A stretch of 64,000 bases of DNA from Agelas oroides (taxonomy: Eukaryota > Porifera > Demospongiae > Agelasida > Agelasidae): contig OX422184.1 in assembly GCA_949130485.1 (NCBI GenBank), forward strand, positions 22,157,506 through 22,221,505, written 5' to 3'. The notes beneath the pieces were generated by a model. The model was given only the letters and a program-made list of their open reading frames with translations, had not been told where the DNA came from and made no database searches. The first letter of the stretch is position 1. The number at the start of each line of letters is the position of its first letter. The translations under genes were made by a program, and so were the position numbers. This document shows positions 1-12,164 of this stretch, in pieces.

Positions 1-197
1 CCTGGGAAAGTCCCTATAGGACAGCCCAGCTAATTATGCTTCATTTGACTTCCTGTGGCACGTAATAACTATATACTACATAGCCGCGGGGTATGGAGCA
101 CTAATCGCTCAAAGTTGGCCATGACGACTATAGTCGTCATTCGTAATTAACATACCTATAATCATCACGACTATAGTCGTCATTCCGGTTTAAAGGG
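1..197. mobile_element. piggyBac-like element, truncated by window start
   Basis: Ends AAAGGG next to TTAA (198-201). Bases 1-100 are the inverse of about 39085-39160 of the 38953 element (for example gactttcc, cctaattatg, gacttcctgtggc). Two copies of the palindrome acgactatagtcgt lie at 123-138 and 167-180. Confidence 0.65.
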
Positions 198-268
198 TTA
201 AGTATGGACCTATGTTAAGTATTTGTATTTCTAATATATGTAGCAATTTTATTTACAGTCATACTCAC

Positions 269-367
269 ATTGTTCTGGGAGTTTAAGTTGGCACCTCGCC
301 CAATCAGTAGTCGTGTTATTTCATAATGGCCATGCACAGATGCAGTCATCAATGGAGACCAACCATC
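269..367 (-). CDS. Ankyrin-repeat exon E1 (single 33-residue repeat)
   Basis: Read on the minus strand this is a 99-bp exon encoding one ankyrin repeat. It begins DGWSPLMTAS, continues HGHYEITRLL and ends GANLNSQNN, matching the family pattern DGxTPLHxAAxxGHxxIVxxLLxxGADVN. The acceptor cctgcag directly precedes the first codon and the donor gtgagt follows the last codon, so both introns are phase 0 and the exon can be inserted or removed without shifting frame. Ankyrin repeats stack as helix-turn-helix units that bind protein partners. The upstream intron flank (368 to about 500) resembles the flank of E2 (14278 to about 14440), including the tails caacccata/caacccaca and ttggtgtctag, so E1 and E2 are duplicates of one exon. 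The host gene continues beyond the window. I cannot tell which full gene it belongs to. Confidence 0.85.
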
Positions 368-510
368 CTGCAGGGTGAACAATACAACCCATAAGTAATC
401 ACATTTTTCTTAGCAGCTATGAGTACGCCCATCTTCTCCAAGTCATTATCATTTGACTACTGCAATGTGATCTCTACTTTTACTTGGTGTCTAGTTTACT
501 GCTATATAAC

Positions 511-700
511 CAGGGTTCTAGGCCTTTAGTGGATGGTTTTGCACCATTTGGTTTATTGCAGCACCGTTTGGAATTGAACAGCACCATTTGGATCACTTCC
601 TAAGTCCAGCCCACAGCAGCTACTAACCTGGCTTCCCACTTAACATTTCAATAGCAGTGAGTATGCATCATTTGGAGGTAAATTCCTAGCAAGAACCCTG
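511..700. mobile_element. 190-bp hAT-like MITE
   Basis: Ends CAGGGTTCTAGG and its near inverse AAGAACCCTG, with 8-bp flanks TATATAAC and CATATAAG (6 of 8 match). CAGGG ends and 8-bp duplications fit the hAT superfamily. The interior has repeats of gcaccatttgg. One-ended inverse copies are at about 9425-9590 (A1) and 60838-60993 (A3). Confidence 0.65.
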
Positions 701-885
701 CATATAAGGTAACATAGACACTTTGTTGTACAAGTCAACCTTTAAGAAACACACATAGGTACACTTTCACAAATGAATGCAAGAGCATTTAATTTGATTT
801 TATTGGAATATACTAAGAAATAATTGCGTTCACAGTGAAATTTCATATTGAGATCACTGGCAAGTAAACGTAACTTTATACCCTC

Positions 886-905
886 ACAATATATATATAT
901 ATATT
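886..905. repeat. TA microsatellite
   Basis: A run of about nine ta units next to an inverted repeat tattatttg/caaataata (902-988). Confidence 0.8.
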
Positions 906-1037
906 ATTTGGTGGGTGAGAGGGCAATATGGCTGGATATTGCACGAGTGTGCGGTCATATTTTCATGAGCCGCACACATCAAATAATAGATTTATTATAT
1001 ACTACTGTGATTTAGCAGCACCTAGAAGATAGACAGC

Positions 1038-1055
1038 TACTGCGCATGCGCAGTA
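1038..1055. promoter_or_regulatory. 18-bp perfect palindrome with NRF-1-like core
   Basis: tactgcgcatgcgcagta is a perfect palindrome whose core TGCGCATGCGCA equals the consensus bound by the NRF-1 family in animals. It directly precedes a 107-codon open frame (1046-1369) that has no recognised domain. It may mark a promoter or simply be repeat-derived. Confidence 0.35.
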
Positions 1056-2570
1056 CAAAGGTCGTTGCTGCGTGCATATTTAATGAGCTTCAGGCTGCTG
1101 GCCTGTTTCTAGCTTTGGACGGCACCAGCACGTGTACCGATCCCTCTACCAGTGGAAGAAAGTACCGTAAGTCAGTAAATAATGCCGTGTTCATCTGTAA
1201 TGAAAGCTTATTCGTTGTTTCAGCAGCGGCTACGAGTGCATTCCAATTAAAGCACACGCCGCGGTTGCTACGCAGCATATGCCCTGGGGGCTATGAAATA
1301 CGGACTATGGAATATGGGAAAATATTTGTCATGTTGCTCTATGGGAAATACTATTGGCGCGTATACTAGGTATATAATATATTCAGGTACGCACATGTAG
1401 TGGGAGGTCATGGTTCAAATATACAATTCATCAAATATGGTAAGAACTCCGGAGAGATTGCTCTTCTACTTCCCTGACCTCCTCAGTGGTGTCAGTACAC
1501 TTGGAAACAATAATGGGAGGATGGGTGCCTAATGTTAGACTTCTGGTGTGATAGCATACAACAGGTAGAAATGAAGTTTCATCTTAACTATCCTCCATGC
1601 AGCTTAGCTGTAATGCTTGAAAGTGCTATCATAGTCTTTTGGTAGGTTTGAAAAATGACTACAATTCTACTTCATTAGTGGACATTACAAGCATTGTCAT
1701 AAAGACCATTCGCATGTTTTGTATTTCATATATACAACAAAGTATTTGATCATTGTACAGTGAAGTTAATAATGACGTGGTACAAATAATCTTCCATGCA
1801 CACGGTATAGGGTGAGGACTTGGAGGAAGGTTTTGTGGAAGCATTCTTGTAATTGGAAAGGAATCGAGAAAGGATACATGAATAGTAAAGGCACAGAACT
1901 CTCGGCTAAAAGCTGAGCGAATGTCTAGAATTGTTTCCAGAGAGAGATAGCAATCTCAGCTCTTTGTTCCAGTGTGGCGAGAAAAGTAGCCTCGTACCCA
2001 GGACGTTCGTAGAAACAATTGCTTCTGTTCTCAGCCTTGCACCGCCGTCCGGTTCATGCATCTGTGTTTACGTAGCACTTCGATTTCCTGGATGGCTTGA
2101 GCGATAGCTGTCAAAGGCACACTCGCTGACAGGCTTCTGTTGGAGTTAGGACGGCTAGATAGTTTGAAGTAGGCCAGACTGAAATGCGGTTCACTCGCTT
2201 TGCACATGAACAATGAAAATTTCACGGTTTTAATTTTCGCAAATGGCTCTTCACTCATGAAAAATGCGAAAATAAATCGCTCGTGAAAATTACCAACCAT
2301 ACGGTATATAAACTCATGATGCTTTAAGTGGAAAGAATAAAACTAAGACTCAGAACAAAAAAGCTGTAAGAGTGCTTGTGTATGCCTACTATTTTAGTGT
2401 TTCTCAACGATCCTTGGGATTTATTCATTTGATATTTTAGCTCTAAGCAGTTACCATTGAAGTATCTATGGTACAAGGACTAAGGCTAAGAGCTAATCCA
2501 TGGTGACCACGTGGAGTTTTTGCCATTAACAAATTGGACCTGTGCAGACGCAGGATTCTATAGAGGCTAA
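1056..2570. other. Unassigned sequence, no supportable gene
   Basis: Presumed intronic. It holds only short open frames and a degraded tagcctcgtacccagg terminus near 1989. I see no splice-bounded coding signal. Confidence 0.5.
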
Positions 2571-2571
2571 A

Positions 2572-3165
2572 CTATCTAGGGTTAGAGCTGTCCTCCCATT
2601 CTACAGTTGGAAGAGATTGATGGTGATTAGCTGTATCTAGCCTAAACAAAATTCTCACCGAACAGTCAACAATGTTGTATACAACATACAAATAGGGAAC
2701 TGGATTGTTCAGTGGGCTACAACAGTACACATCGCTGTTAAAATTACTGTAATTGTGGAGCCTAATTTTCTCATAATGTGCGGAAGTCTCTGGAGGTGGG
2801 GAGGGAGGATATTTCCTGGTCCTGAGTAAAGTGGGGGGTGAGGTGGCGGGTGGAGCTTGGTAGTTTGGGGAAAGGGTCATGAGGAATGTAGGGTCATGAA
2901 TTGGACTGGGACTAGTGTTTGGGACAGGGATTGGATTGGGAGATTAAGATCAGGGGTGGGGTTAAATAATGGGGAGGACGGTTCAGCAGTATGCTAGAGG
3001 TAGAAATATGAATTTGGCTGATGGTTTGAGTTAAAGTGTATGGGTTAAACAATAGGGATGATGGTAGTTGCTTCTGCTAGAGTAAGAAATATGATGGTAT
3101 GGGCTAAATTGTAGGAGAAATGAATGGGGCTAAACTGTAAGGGGAAGGGTCACTAATTCTACACA
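2572..3165 (-). pseudogene. Relative of the Pro/Ser-rich exon, frameshifted
   Basis: A 102-codon open piece (2572-2880) reads SPPPETSAHYEKIRLHNYSN and then SDVYCC, aligning with the Pro-rich, HNY and YDVHSS portion of the 41-kb exon. Further along (2880-3165) the SSIES/LFSPTP region survives as VELV..LPLTV and PLFNPTPD, but in different frames with stops. It may still supply an exon from 2880 down, but as a whole it is broken. Confidence 0.55.
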
Positions 3166-3169
3166 AATT

Positions 3170-4260
3170 GGATTACAAACACAGGAAACCACAAGATTGT
3201 GTCACTAAAGTGTGTGATAACGAGTTCATAATTCATTCCGAATATCTCGGAACTGTATCGCTGATTGGAACCGGATAAGCACTGAACGATTCTGCATGCG
3301 TTGGCCTTTTCGGTGATGTATGATATAAGGCAGTGGTCAAAAATTGCGCTCGCTGTAATAATTTTAGATATCCTTGGTGCACTGCAGGAACAGGTTTTTA
3401 GCGCTATTGCCCAAAGTCTTTATAGCAAGCGCTCGAGCATACATCGCTGCAGATAGAAGAACATAAACAATTTTTTTTCATAATTTTCTGACCATCAAGT
3501 CAGATATTTGGAATGTAGAATTCTTATATAAGCTAAGTTCTAAAAAATGGTTTCTGCTTACTGCATGCTGCTTAAACTACAAACTAGAGATATTCAAACA
3601 GAGCAGTCTTACAGCTTACAAAATGCCAATATTGCTACATAGGTACGGTGTGGAAAAAATGCACATCTTATGACTAGTTGTTCATCCCAGAAGGTTGAAC
3701 CGCCACCTTAATATTGTATAGTGGGTTATTTTCATAAATTACTGGCTGCGGTTTCATACCAGTACTGGGGTCAGCAGAGCGTGGCCAGCGTGTGCCAGCA
3801 CCAGCAAAGCGAAGGCAGAGAACTAGACAGAGTAGAGCGATAAACAGAAGCTTGAGGAAGTGGATTCCGAGAGGCCAGCAGAGTGCAGTCAATGCCTTAC
3901 AACACTAAGGGAGTGACGGCAAAGAGGCTAGCAGAGTGAAGCAAAAAGACAGTGATAGTTAAGTTACTATGCCATGCCATTTTGGTGCTAGGCAACGGCT
4001 GCAAAAATGTTGCTAATCTCCGCAAACCATCAAAAAGCACCACTTTGATATGGTTCGTTCATGCCTGAAGATCACTGACCATGTCTTTCTATATACGTAC
4101 AAGCAAACAAGATTTTCAAGACAAAAGTTTCTAAAAAAATTTAGAGGTGAAGTCTTGCTATTTGTAAATACATTCAAGTGTTGGGAGGTACTTAGTGGTG
4201 TACTGCGCCACATACAAATGTTGATGCATAACAAACAAATAGTGCTGATTACCAACAACA
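3170..4260. repeat. Segmental duplication B1 (partial, more diverged)
   Basis: Matches 30842-31430 and then 31915-32430 of B2 with the intervening part missing. It leads directly into A1. Confidence 0.8.
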
Positions 4261-5308
4261 TTCCTGAACCTCACCTGTGAATACACATGCATTGGTCATG
4301 AAACAAGGGTTCCGTCATATGCACAGAACAGGGATAGGCAACATAACAGCAAAAATTCTGTAGCCCTTGCTAAGGTAATGTGGATGCTCAAGCAACTGAG
4401 TGGGGATGGCAGACACAAACCCAGCTGTGGTTCGTGATTGAGATGATGGATGAAAATTGTACTTTTTATTGATTGGAAGATCACCCTTGACTTTGAACAC
4501 ATTATTATGGGGTGCTAAGAGACTTGGGCGAGCAAAAACTTACAACTCTCGAAAATATGCCCAACCCCCTATTTGAGGAGCATTGGAAGCATGCATTGCA
4601 TGGCGAATGGCATGTTTATAACTGGGCCTGGTATGCAGTGGGCATTAATGATTATTCCAAGGTTTTCATTATACACAAGAACATGGCATGCTGTGGTTTT
4701 GTGGCTTGTAGCATATTAACATCTGACTTGTATGTAACCATGGAAACCTGTCTCAAGTCAGGGTTTCAAATATGGGGGGTGGGGGTGCAATCGCCTCCCC
4801 CCCCCCTTGCCAGAGTCTCACCTCCCCTTGGAAATTAGGTTAGCATTTTTTTCAAGGGGTATGTAATGAATATACAGAACTGAAACTCAACACAAGGAAT
4901 ATACAGCATAAGGTAGCCTGAGGCTATACACAAGGAGAATGTACAGTTTTTAACTTAACAGCTATTCTTCTACTCTTTCTGTTCCACGAATCTACAATGT
5001 CTTCAACGTCACTACCTATAGACAGTGTGCCTGCTTGGGCGTGGTCCATATATTATACATCGATGTGCCAGCGGTGTTGGTGCTCCCCCACTCAACACAC
5101 AACTTCTGAACATGCAGGTACAGATAAAGTCTGTCGGCCCTGCCAAATGGGGAACCCGCAGCATCCTTCAATGGATCCACCCGAAGATGCATGTGTTCTA
5201 ACAACCATAATACCTCAGGCATGCCCTAGACCTAAACAGCATAACAGTGGGCACCAGGCTAGACTTCTCACTGTGCATGAAGGAATATCTCTCCAACAAT
5301 AATTCCTT

Positions 5309-5996
5309 GCCCCAGCCCCATTCCCATTTCCAAAGTTAACCATAGGATACCCCCTTGGTGAAGAGATAATTGAGCCGGAGGCTGAGGTGGTGGATAGTGA
5401 GAGTATCCGCTCAGGCAAAGTGCTTGTACAGTCAACCCACCCAGGACCGCAACCCCGTCCGCAGGGAATCTCCACCTAGCTACCACAGTGTATTTAATTG
5501 CGAGAGGAAGGACAGCTGTAGTCAAAAACACCCCGTCTTTATCCATCTCCACATAGATACATGTATATAAAGTATAAAGCCCTTATCCTAACACAGCCCC
5601 TGATCCAGCCCGTAGAGAAACCTACAGCATGCACACAGAGAGGTTTTAGTATCTGAGCTTACTGTTGTAACTAGGTCACAAGCAAGTCTTCCACAGCTTA
5701 GTCGAATACATCTTTACAACCCCCAGCCCCATTCCCATTCTCCAAAGTTAACCATAGGATACCCACTTGGTGAAGAGATAACTGAGCCGGAGACTGAGGT
5801 GGTGGATAGTGAGAGTATCCGCTCAGGCAAAGTGCTTGTACAGTCAACCCACCCAGGCCTGCAACCCCGTCCGCAGGGGATCTCCACTTAACTACCACAG
5901 TGTATTTAATTGCGAGAGGAAGGACAGCTGTAGTCAAAAAGACCCTGTCTTTATCGTGTATTAAGCATAAAGTATAAAGCCCTTATCCTAACACAC
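5309..5996. repeat. Direct-repeat pair of about 280 bp (A1)
   Basis: 5309-5590 and 5717-5996 share gttaaccataggatacc through cccttatcctaacaca. In both, a plus-strand frame reads KLTIGYPLGEEI, then VVDSESIRSGKVLVQSTHPG, and ends at a stop after GIST. The first is preceded in frame, across one TAA, by a 101-codon frame at 4997-5302 with six cysteines. The same pair occurs in A3 at 56627-57314. It could be a decayed coding element or long terminal repeats of something; I do not recognise it. Confidence 0.7.
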
Positions 5997-6002
5997 TCAC
6001 AC

Positions 6003-6260
6003 TCGTAATTTGAAATGCGAATGAGCTTCACACCCATAACGTAACAGTAGTAACTCAAGTGTGAATGAGCTTCACACTCGTAACGTAACTGTGAGTGAAC
6101 CTCACAGTAGTAACTCAAGTGTGAATGAGCTTCACACCTGTAGCGGAACTGTGAGTGAGCCTCACAGTAGTAATGTTAATTCTAGTGAGCCTCATACCTA
6201 TAGCGCAACTGTGAGAGAGCCTCACAGTGGTTAGTCAAGTGCGAGAGAGCCTGAAAGATA
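6003..6260. repeat. Approximately 60-bp minisatellite in A1
   Basis: Imperfect units built on gaatgagcttcacac and aactgtgagtgagcctcac. Each unit contains its own short inverted repeat (gtgtga/tcacac and ctgtgag/ctcacag). Confidence 0.85.
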
Positions 6261-6894
6261 ACACCGAACAGCCCCAGCCCAACCCTAGCCATAGCTCAGC
6301 CTTACGGAACCGACTATAACCCTAGGCGTACCGTTACTATAGCAAAGCACACGCTATAACTAGCGTAAAGATGCCGTTACAAGGGTAAGTATGCCGTTAC
6401 TAAGAGAAGCACGCTCCCATTTAAAGCCCCCCGACCGCGTCTCACACACAAACTAGTATAGTACTCACCGCAAAAAAGTCGCCACAGCACAGACCCGAGT
6501 GTCCAGCAAAAAAGAGTCTTCAGTACAGAAACGCCTACCGCCGAACAAGCCTCCCAGACGCACGGAACGACAGCGAGTCAGCGAGAGACGGTACGTTGGT
6601 TCGCCCATCCCCCTAGTTAGTGTTATGATAACTCCACCCATTTAGCCCCACCCCCAATTTGCTTAGTAATTAGAATATTCTTAGCTGTGTGAATGCCAAC
6701 CAAGAGCTGGGCTCCTCACTCAAAGCAAGCCTTAGGCGGGGAGTGGTCCCGCCCTTTCTGTAGTAGGCCACGGGTCAGGAGTTCAAAGGGACCAAAACCC
6801 GTGGTCATGCAAGGACCGGAAAGGGTACTCCCCTGAAGACCAGTATTTTTTTTATTTGAGCATATCTCCCAAAAACAGTAACTAACTGCCCCAT

Positions 6895-7015
6895 CCATTT
6901 GAGCCATAAATGCCCCACCCATTTAAGCCATAAATGCCCAACCCATTTAAGTCATAAATGCCCCACCCATTTAAGCCGTAAAAATGCCCCATCCATTTAA
7001 GCCATAAATGCCCCA
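6895..7015. repeat. 24-bp tandem repeat, five units (A1)
   Basis: Repeats of catttaagccataaatgccc with small changes. Confidence 0.9.
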
Positions 7016-7539
7016 TCCCCATCTCCCTTTATGTTTTAACTTCACACTTTATGTATGTGTGAAATTTTGAACATTGATGTGCCAGCGGTGTTGGTGCTCC
7101 CCCACTCTACACACACCTTCCTCTTCATTTCTGACAATTTTTGGGCCTGGTCATTCTCACACACACTTTAGCCATGCAGATAGAAGACTCACAGTGCAGA
7201 CCTACCATACTCTAACTTAGTGTTCACAACAGCTACTGTGGCTACACAGTCTAGGGATTAAGAGATCCAAAACATGAAGCTAGTATGGTGATCTCTGCTC
7301 TCTATATACCACAGTAGCATAGCTTGATCACCCTTGATAGTCATGCATTGTTAGTCCTGTTCCAAGACCATATTGTTTACACTTGCTGGCTGTGAGCAGC
7401 ATGACTTTCTGTCTTGCATATCACCCAGCTTGAGACAGCTTTGAGAAGCTGAGGAAAATTACCATGTTTGTCATGCAACCGGCAGTTAATATGGAACTAC
7501 ACAATTTTCCACTGAGTACATGTGGTGCAATAATAATTA

Positions 7540-7965
7540 CTGTATTGTCCCGGGCAAGCGCCCACCCCCCAATTTCGACTGCTGTATGGTTTTTAGAAGT
7601 CGTTTGTTTAACCGCCAACCACACAAAATTCTTGTGTAATGACTCACAATTTGTTTGTCGCTGAGCTCATGTACTGCGATCATTTTGATGAGCTTCAGGT
7701 GCCACTACAGTTGGCAGCAAGGTTTGCACACACCGGTCATAGCCTCATCTGCTATGTTCTCCTCTAGCAGTGCGATATTCATGTACTGCAGGCAATGAAC
7801 GCTGTGAGCCTTGGAAACGAGACAGCAGGTTGGCCCGTTTTCTAGCACAATACAGCTTTCTACACTGCCATGCTGCCCTCACTTGGCTAAAGGATGAAGC
7901 ATGCGTGAAGCGACAATGTAATAGCTCCTGTCTGATCAGAGTGGGCGCTTGTATGGGGATAGTTA
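7540..7965. mobile_element. Inverted-repeat element carrying an open frame (A1 copy)
   Basis: Ends share gcaagcgcccac and its inverse gtgggcgcttg, next to TA. Its minus-strand frame is closed at 7745 (HSR then stop), unlike the A3 copy. Confidence 0.45.
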
Positions 7966-8879
7966 AAAACATCCAATGCACTCATTCCTGCTTGCTGATA
8001 CCTGCTTGATTATGCTTCTGGTGTCAATCTATACACAAGAACATGCCATGTGGTTTGAACTCTGACTTGCTATGTAAACATGGAAGCCTGTTTCAAGATC
8101 TTTAGCAACCTAGTAACCAGGAATGCTCTTCCCAGATCTTCAATAAGCCAGCATGTGTGATATCCTCCCTAGTACGCTCAATCCTAACTCACCAAGGTCT
8201 ACTGTAAATAGTATGTATAACACTCCACTGGTCACATACACAACATTATATTAGGTCACGGGGGTTCAATATTTGGTCAATGATAGGGCTCAAGCCAGCA
8301 TACCCTTCTGTGTCTTGTGTGTGCAGACTCCCTAAATTGAAAGGACTAGTACACTGTGCCTGTATTGGGCTGTTTGAGATGAAGCTTCACAAGGGTACTT
8401 ACTACCTAACTGGAGGCATGAGGTAAAACAAAGAAGGGGGAAGGTGATGAGGGTTGGTGACAATATCTGACAGCCCAGAGAACTGCAGGTGAACTTGTGT
8501 CCACAATGCTGTATGTGATTATCAGGTGATTTAGTTATGTTGTCTAGCACCTGTACCAGATATATCAATATGGTAAATAACCAAGCCACACAATTAAACT
8601 ATCTAAGTTTAGCTATATTTATGCAGAGGTAAATACTGCATGAGTGTAGGGGTTGTGGGCGACAACTGTCATAAGTCCAAGAAATTATTATTGCTACCCA
8701 CTGGGAATGTCTCTCGTCATGGCTGTACACAGTCATGACTACATAAGTTACTTCCAGTGTGCAATGGTTTTGCTCTAACTGGCCTTGGTAACACAACTTC
8801 AGCTGGTTGCATCTGTTTCAACTATTGTCTTCTCAAAGCCTCACTGCAAACAGATGGTCAGTGACACCAGACTAGACAG

Positions 8880-9110
8880 GCATCATGAGGAATGTTAGGG
8901 CATGTACTGGAATGGGATTAGTCTTGGGGGCAGGGATTGGGTTGGAGAGTTACATCAGGGGTGGGGTTAAATAATGGGGATGGTGGTTCTGGAGAAGGCT
9001 AGAGAGATATGAGTCTGGCTGATGGTTGAGGTTGTAAGGAAAGGGATTGGTACTAGAGAGTAAGAGGAAGGATACGGTTACTATTTCCACACTACTAGTA
9101 GTATGTGGCA
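8880..9110 (-). pseudogene. Decayed Pro/Ser-rich exon in A1
   Basis: On the minus strand the anchor reads SSVEIVTVS, followed after a frame change by PLFNPTPDVTLQPNP and a stop. It corresponds to the ISSIESV and LFSPTP parts of the 41-kb exon. The SH3-ligand part is not preserved. Confidence 0.5.
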
Positions 9111-11094
9111 TAACAATTTTATTGGATGTTCAGAGTGGTGGGTATGGCAATTATGCTGTCATTCTGTAAGACTATGAAATGGATTGTCTCAGAGAATTGA
9201 CGTGAGAAGGCTTGGTACTTTGACAAGACATTTGTCAGGGTAGTTCAATTGTGTCATCATCTTTATGATGTAACGGTGAACATCAGGGGAGATTTGTTCA
9301 GAAAAATTGAAGAACCGTACAATCCACAGTTGTATATAGCACTGTGATTTGTTCAATCACTAGCTATAAATCTACTTTCAAATGGTGCATAGCACAATAG
9401 GCAGGTATGAAACACCCTCTCTACATACTACTATTGAAATGTTAAGTGGGAAGCCAGGACAGCAACTGCTATGGGCAGGGTTTAGGAAGTGATCCAAATG
9501 GTGCTCTTACATAAATTCACCACATTCAAATGGTGCTCCAATTAACCAAATGGTGCAAAACCATCCACTAAAGGTCTAGCGAGAACCCTGCCTACTGCCG
9601 TCTGCACTCAATCTTTAGCATCACTGAATGTTGACCGAAAATGGCCACGTGACCAACCGCTCCAACAGCTATACGCAGCTCGTCGCACAATGTTGTCATC
9701 ATCCCGATTGTATAGCCAGCTTCCGTGAAGTAGCATCACTCCATTGTTGCCTGAGCTCCAGTATATTGCTGCAGCTGCTCCTGGGACAGTTTGCTACTGC
9801 TATTCACACTTACTGGCTGATGGGTACTTATTCATAGGGTTCTTAGGCTCAAGGGGGTACTACTATTCAGGAAATTGATAGCAAACACTTTGATAGGTAC
9901 TTATATTCATAGGGTACCTGTGATTGATGGGTACTTACACTGCAGAGGTAATTACAGTGACATAATATCCTGTATCAGCTTGCTCAGGCTTGCCCCCACA
10001 ATGTTCTACATTTTCTAGTGTATAGTTGGGGCGAGCCTGAGCGAGCCCCACACCAGCGGGACCGCATTGCGCAGGTGATCACATGATTTTTATATTGTAG
10101 CCAGTGATGGCCAAGCCAATTTCAGCAAAAATCTATTTTTAGCATCTTAGCCACCAAATTTTCTTCTTATGCGATAAAGCACATCCTCTTCACTAAGAAT
10201 CCTGGATGGGAAAATACAAATCGATTCGCTTTTGGAGAAAACCGTGACTTTCTATTTGGTGGCTCACCATTAAAATGATGTTTTTGGCCATAATTGATTT
10301 CGTACAGCATGGTTTTGCTTCTCACGCAGGATCTTGGTAATATCAACCACTTACCCATTTCAACCTTACATCTAAAGGAAAAGAAATCGTTATTTTGGCA
10401 ATGTATTTTTAGTCACTCTTTGGAAATAGCGATGTCATAATTGGTCACATGATTATGAAAGTGGACATGGCAATAAAGTAAATGATATGTTTTCTGTCCA
10501 AATTCAGATTACGTATGCTAAGTGGAAAGAAAGTTACGGAAACTTCCTACTTTTGTTCTCCACTCGTGCCATACACCTGTGTATGCCAAAGACCCCAAAG
10601 TAGCAGACATAGATCAACTAGGTTTGAGGAACAAGTGGAGCATAATGGGAGCAATGCAAGAATGATAATTTAAAGTGAATTTCACGGAAGTTTCCTAAAA
10701 GCATAACTTGGGCCAAAATTTGAAGCATAATAGACTCAGGCTATAGATGTGCAAAGTTAACATACCATGGTGATAATTAGAGCAATTTGTCAAATGTAAC
10801 AATGAGGCAGATAGATTTCTAATTGACACCAAACAAGTGGTTAATTACACCCTCACAATATATTCAGCCATACCTTGAGGCTTCACCCTGGATATTGACC
10901 ATAAATCTCCTTGGCTACCATAAAAAATGAATCTGTTCATATACAAGATTAATCCGTAGGCATGAGAATATTATGCCTATAATATCATTCTATGCTCTTA
11001 TGCTCAAACAATGTGATGATTGTCCTGTTAACCCTTTGAACGCGATAGGCTTATATATATATGCCTAATCTTTACTTCCCGTGAGTATGAACGG

Positions 11095-11533
11095 TAGCCT
11101 CGTTCCCAGGCCCTCGCCCAGCTTCCCGTCGCTTGCAGCACGGTAAAGCGGGAGAGGGCCTGGTACATTTCCTCACGTGAGTGACGTCACGGACAGGGCA
11201 AATTATGTGAACGTGGGCGTCATGTAAACCACAAAAAACTTTGCCCGCACGCACGCACTGGAGCACGACTATTCCGAGTCGAAAGATGGCAGCACATGAA
11301 GGCGCTTTTATGTCGCTCTTCACGAGACAGTCGGGAGGACAGAGAGTTTTACCAAGCCAAGATAGTGAAGACACACAGCAACAATTTAGTCATGCTCGCC
11401 CACGTTCAATTAAAGTCTTTCTACCGCCTTTCTACCCGTGATGTCACTCATGTGAGGAAATGTACCAGGCCCTCTCCCGCTTTACCGTACTGCAAGCGAC
11501 GGGAAGCTGGGTGAGGGCCTGGGAACGAGGCTA
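11095..11533. mobile_element. Long-inverted-repeat element with 9-bp target duplication (A1)
   Basis: Ends TAGCCTCGTTCCCAGGC and its inverse, with inverted arms of about 100 bp running through a gtgacgtcac/gtgatgtcac segment. The flanks TATGAACGG (11086-11094) and CATGAACGG (11534-11542) match the empty site CATGCACGG in A2 (47873-47881). Long terminal inverted repeats with 9-bp duplications fit Mutator-like (MULE) non-autonomous elements (inference). Confidence 0.85.
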
Positions 11534-12164
11534 CATGAACGGTGTATTTATACACCTGCATTACATTTGGGCCCCTACCATGTGAAGAAGCAAAGCCAAG
11601 CAGCTCATGAGGGTACATCCTTTCCTATTTAGTGGTAACTGTTGAGGCCACACCTTTTCACTTACATCACTATCCAGGAAAAGCAGAAAGGGGCGGTAGT
11701 CTCACAAGCCAGACCTAGTGCGGATCGCTTTCAGTATAACGCACGGTGCTGGGGTTGGTTGGGTCTGGCTTGCGAGAGTAGAAGGGGTGGTACTACTTTG
11801 TGAGTGTGATTTGCCCAAGGGCTGCCAAACACGAAGCTTTTTCTCAAATGAGGGAAGCAAATGACCTCCAGTTTTCACATATGACAGAAGTACTACCTTC
11901 AAATAACTTAGAAATTGGCTGAATCTGTTGGGGCTATGGGTATCAAGTGGGAAAATTGGCACTATTTCAAAGTGCTGGTAAGTTACGAGTATAGTCACAC
12001 ATAAATGGCTTCAAACAAGAGGAAATAGCTTACTTAGCAGTGGTCAGTAACTTAGATAAACTAGTCCACCCTAGTTACACGCCACTTTTATGCAAATCAG
12101 GCAACTGGCTAAGCCTAGCGCTTGCTTAGCATGCTTGACACTTTGGTGCCTTTCAATTGAAGTC

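Noticed and set aside
4013-4280. Overlapping frames on both strands near 4.0-4.3 kb
   Set aside because: Both are within the B/A repeat junction, contain stops in sister copies and have no domain signs.
4512-4838. 108-codon plus-strand frame, also in A2 and A3
   Set aside because: It runs through a MITE fragment and a dispersed repeat (atacacaagaacatg), and ends in low-complexity C runs. It is conserved only because the whole duplication is recent.
6700-6800. tRNA-like gggtcaggagttcaaaggg segment
   Set aside because: No acceptor stem pairing or anticodon arm could be found around it.
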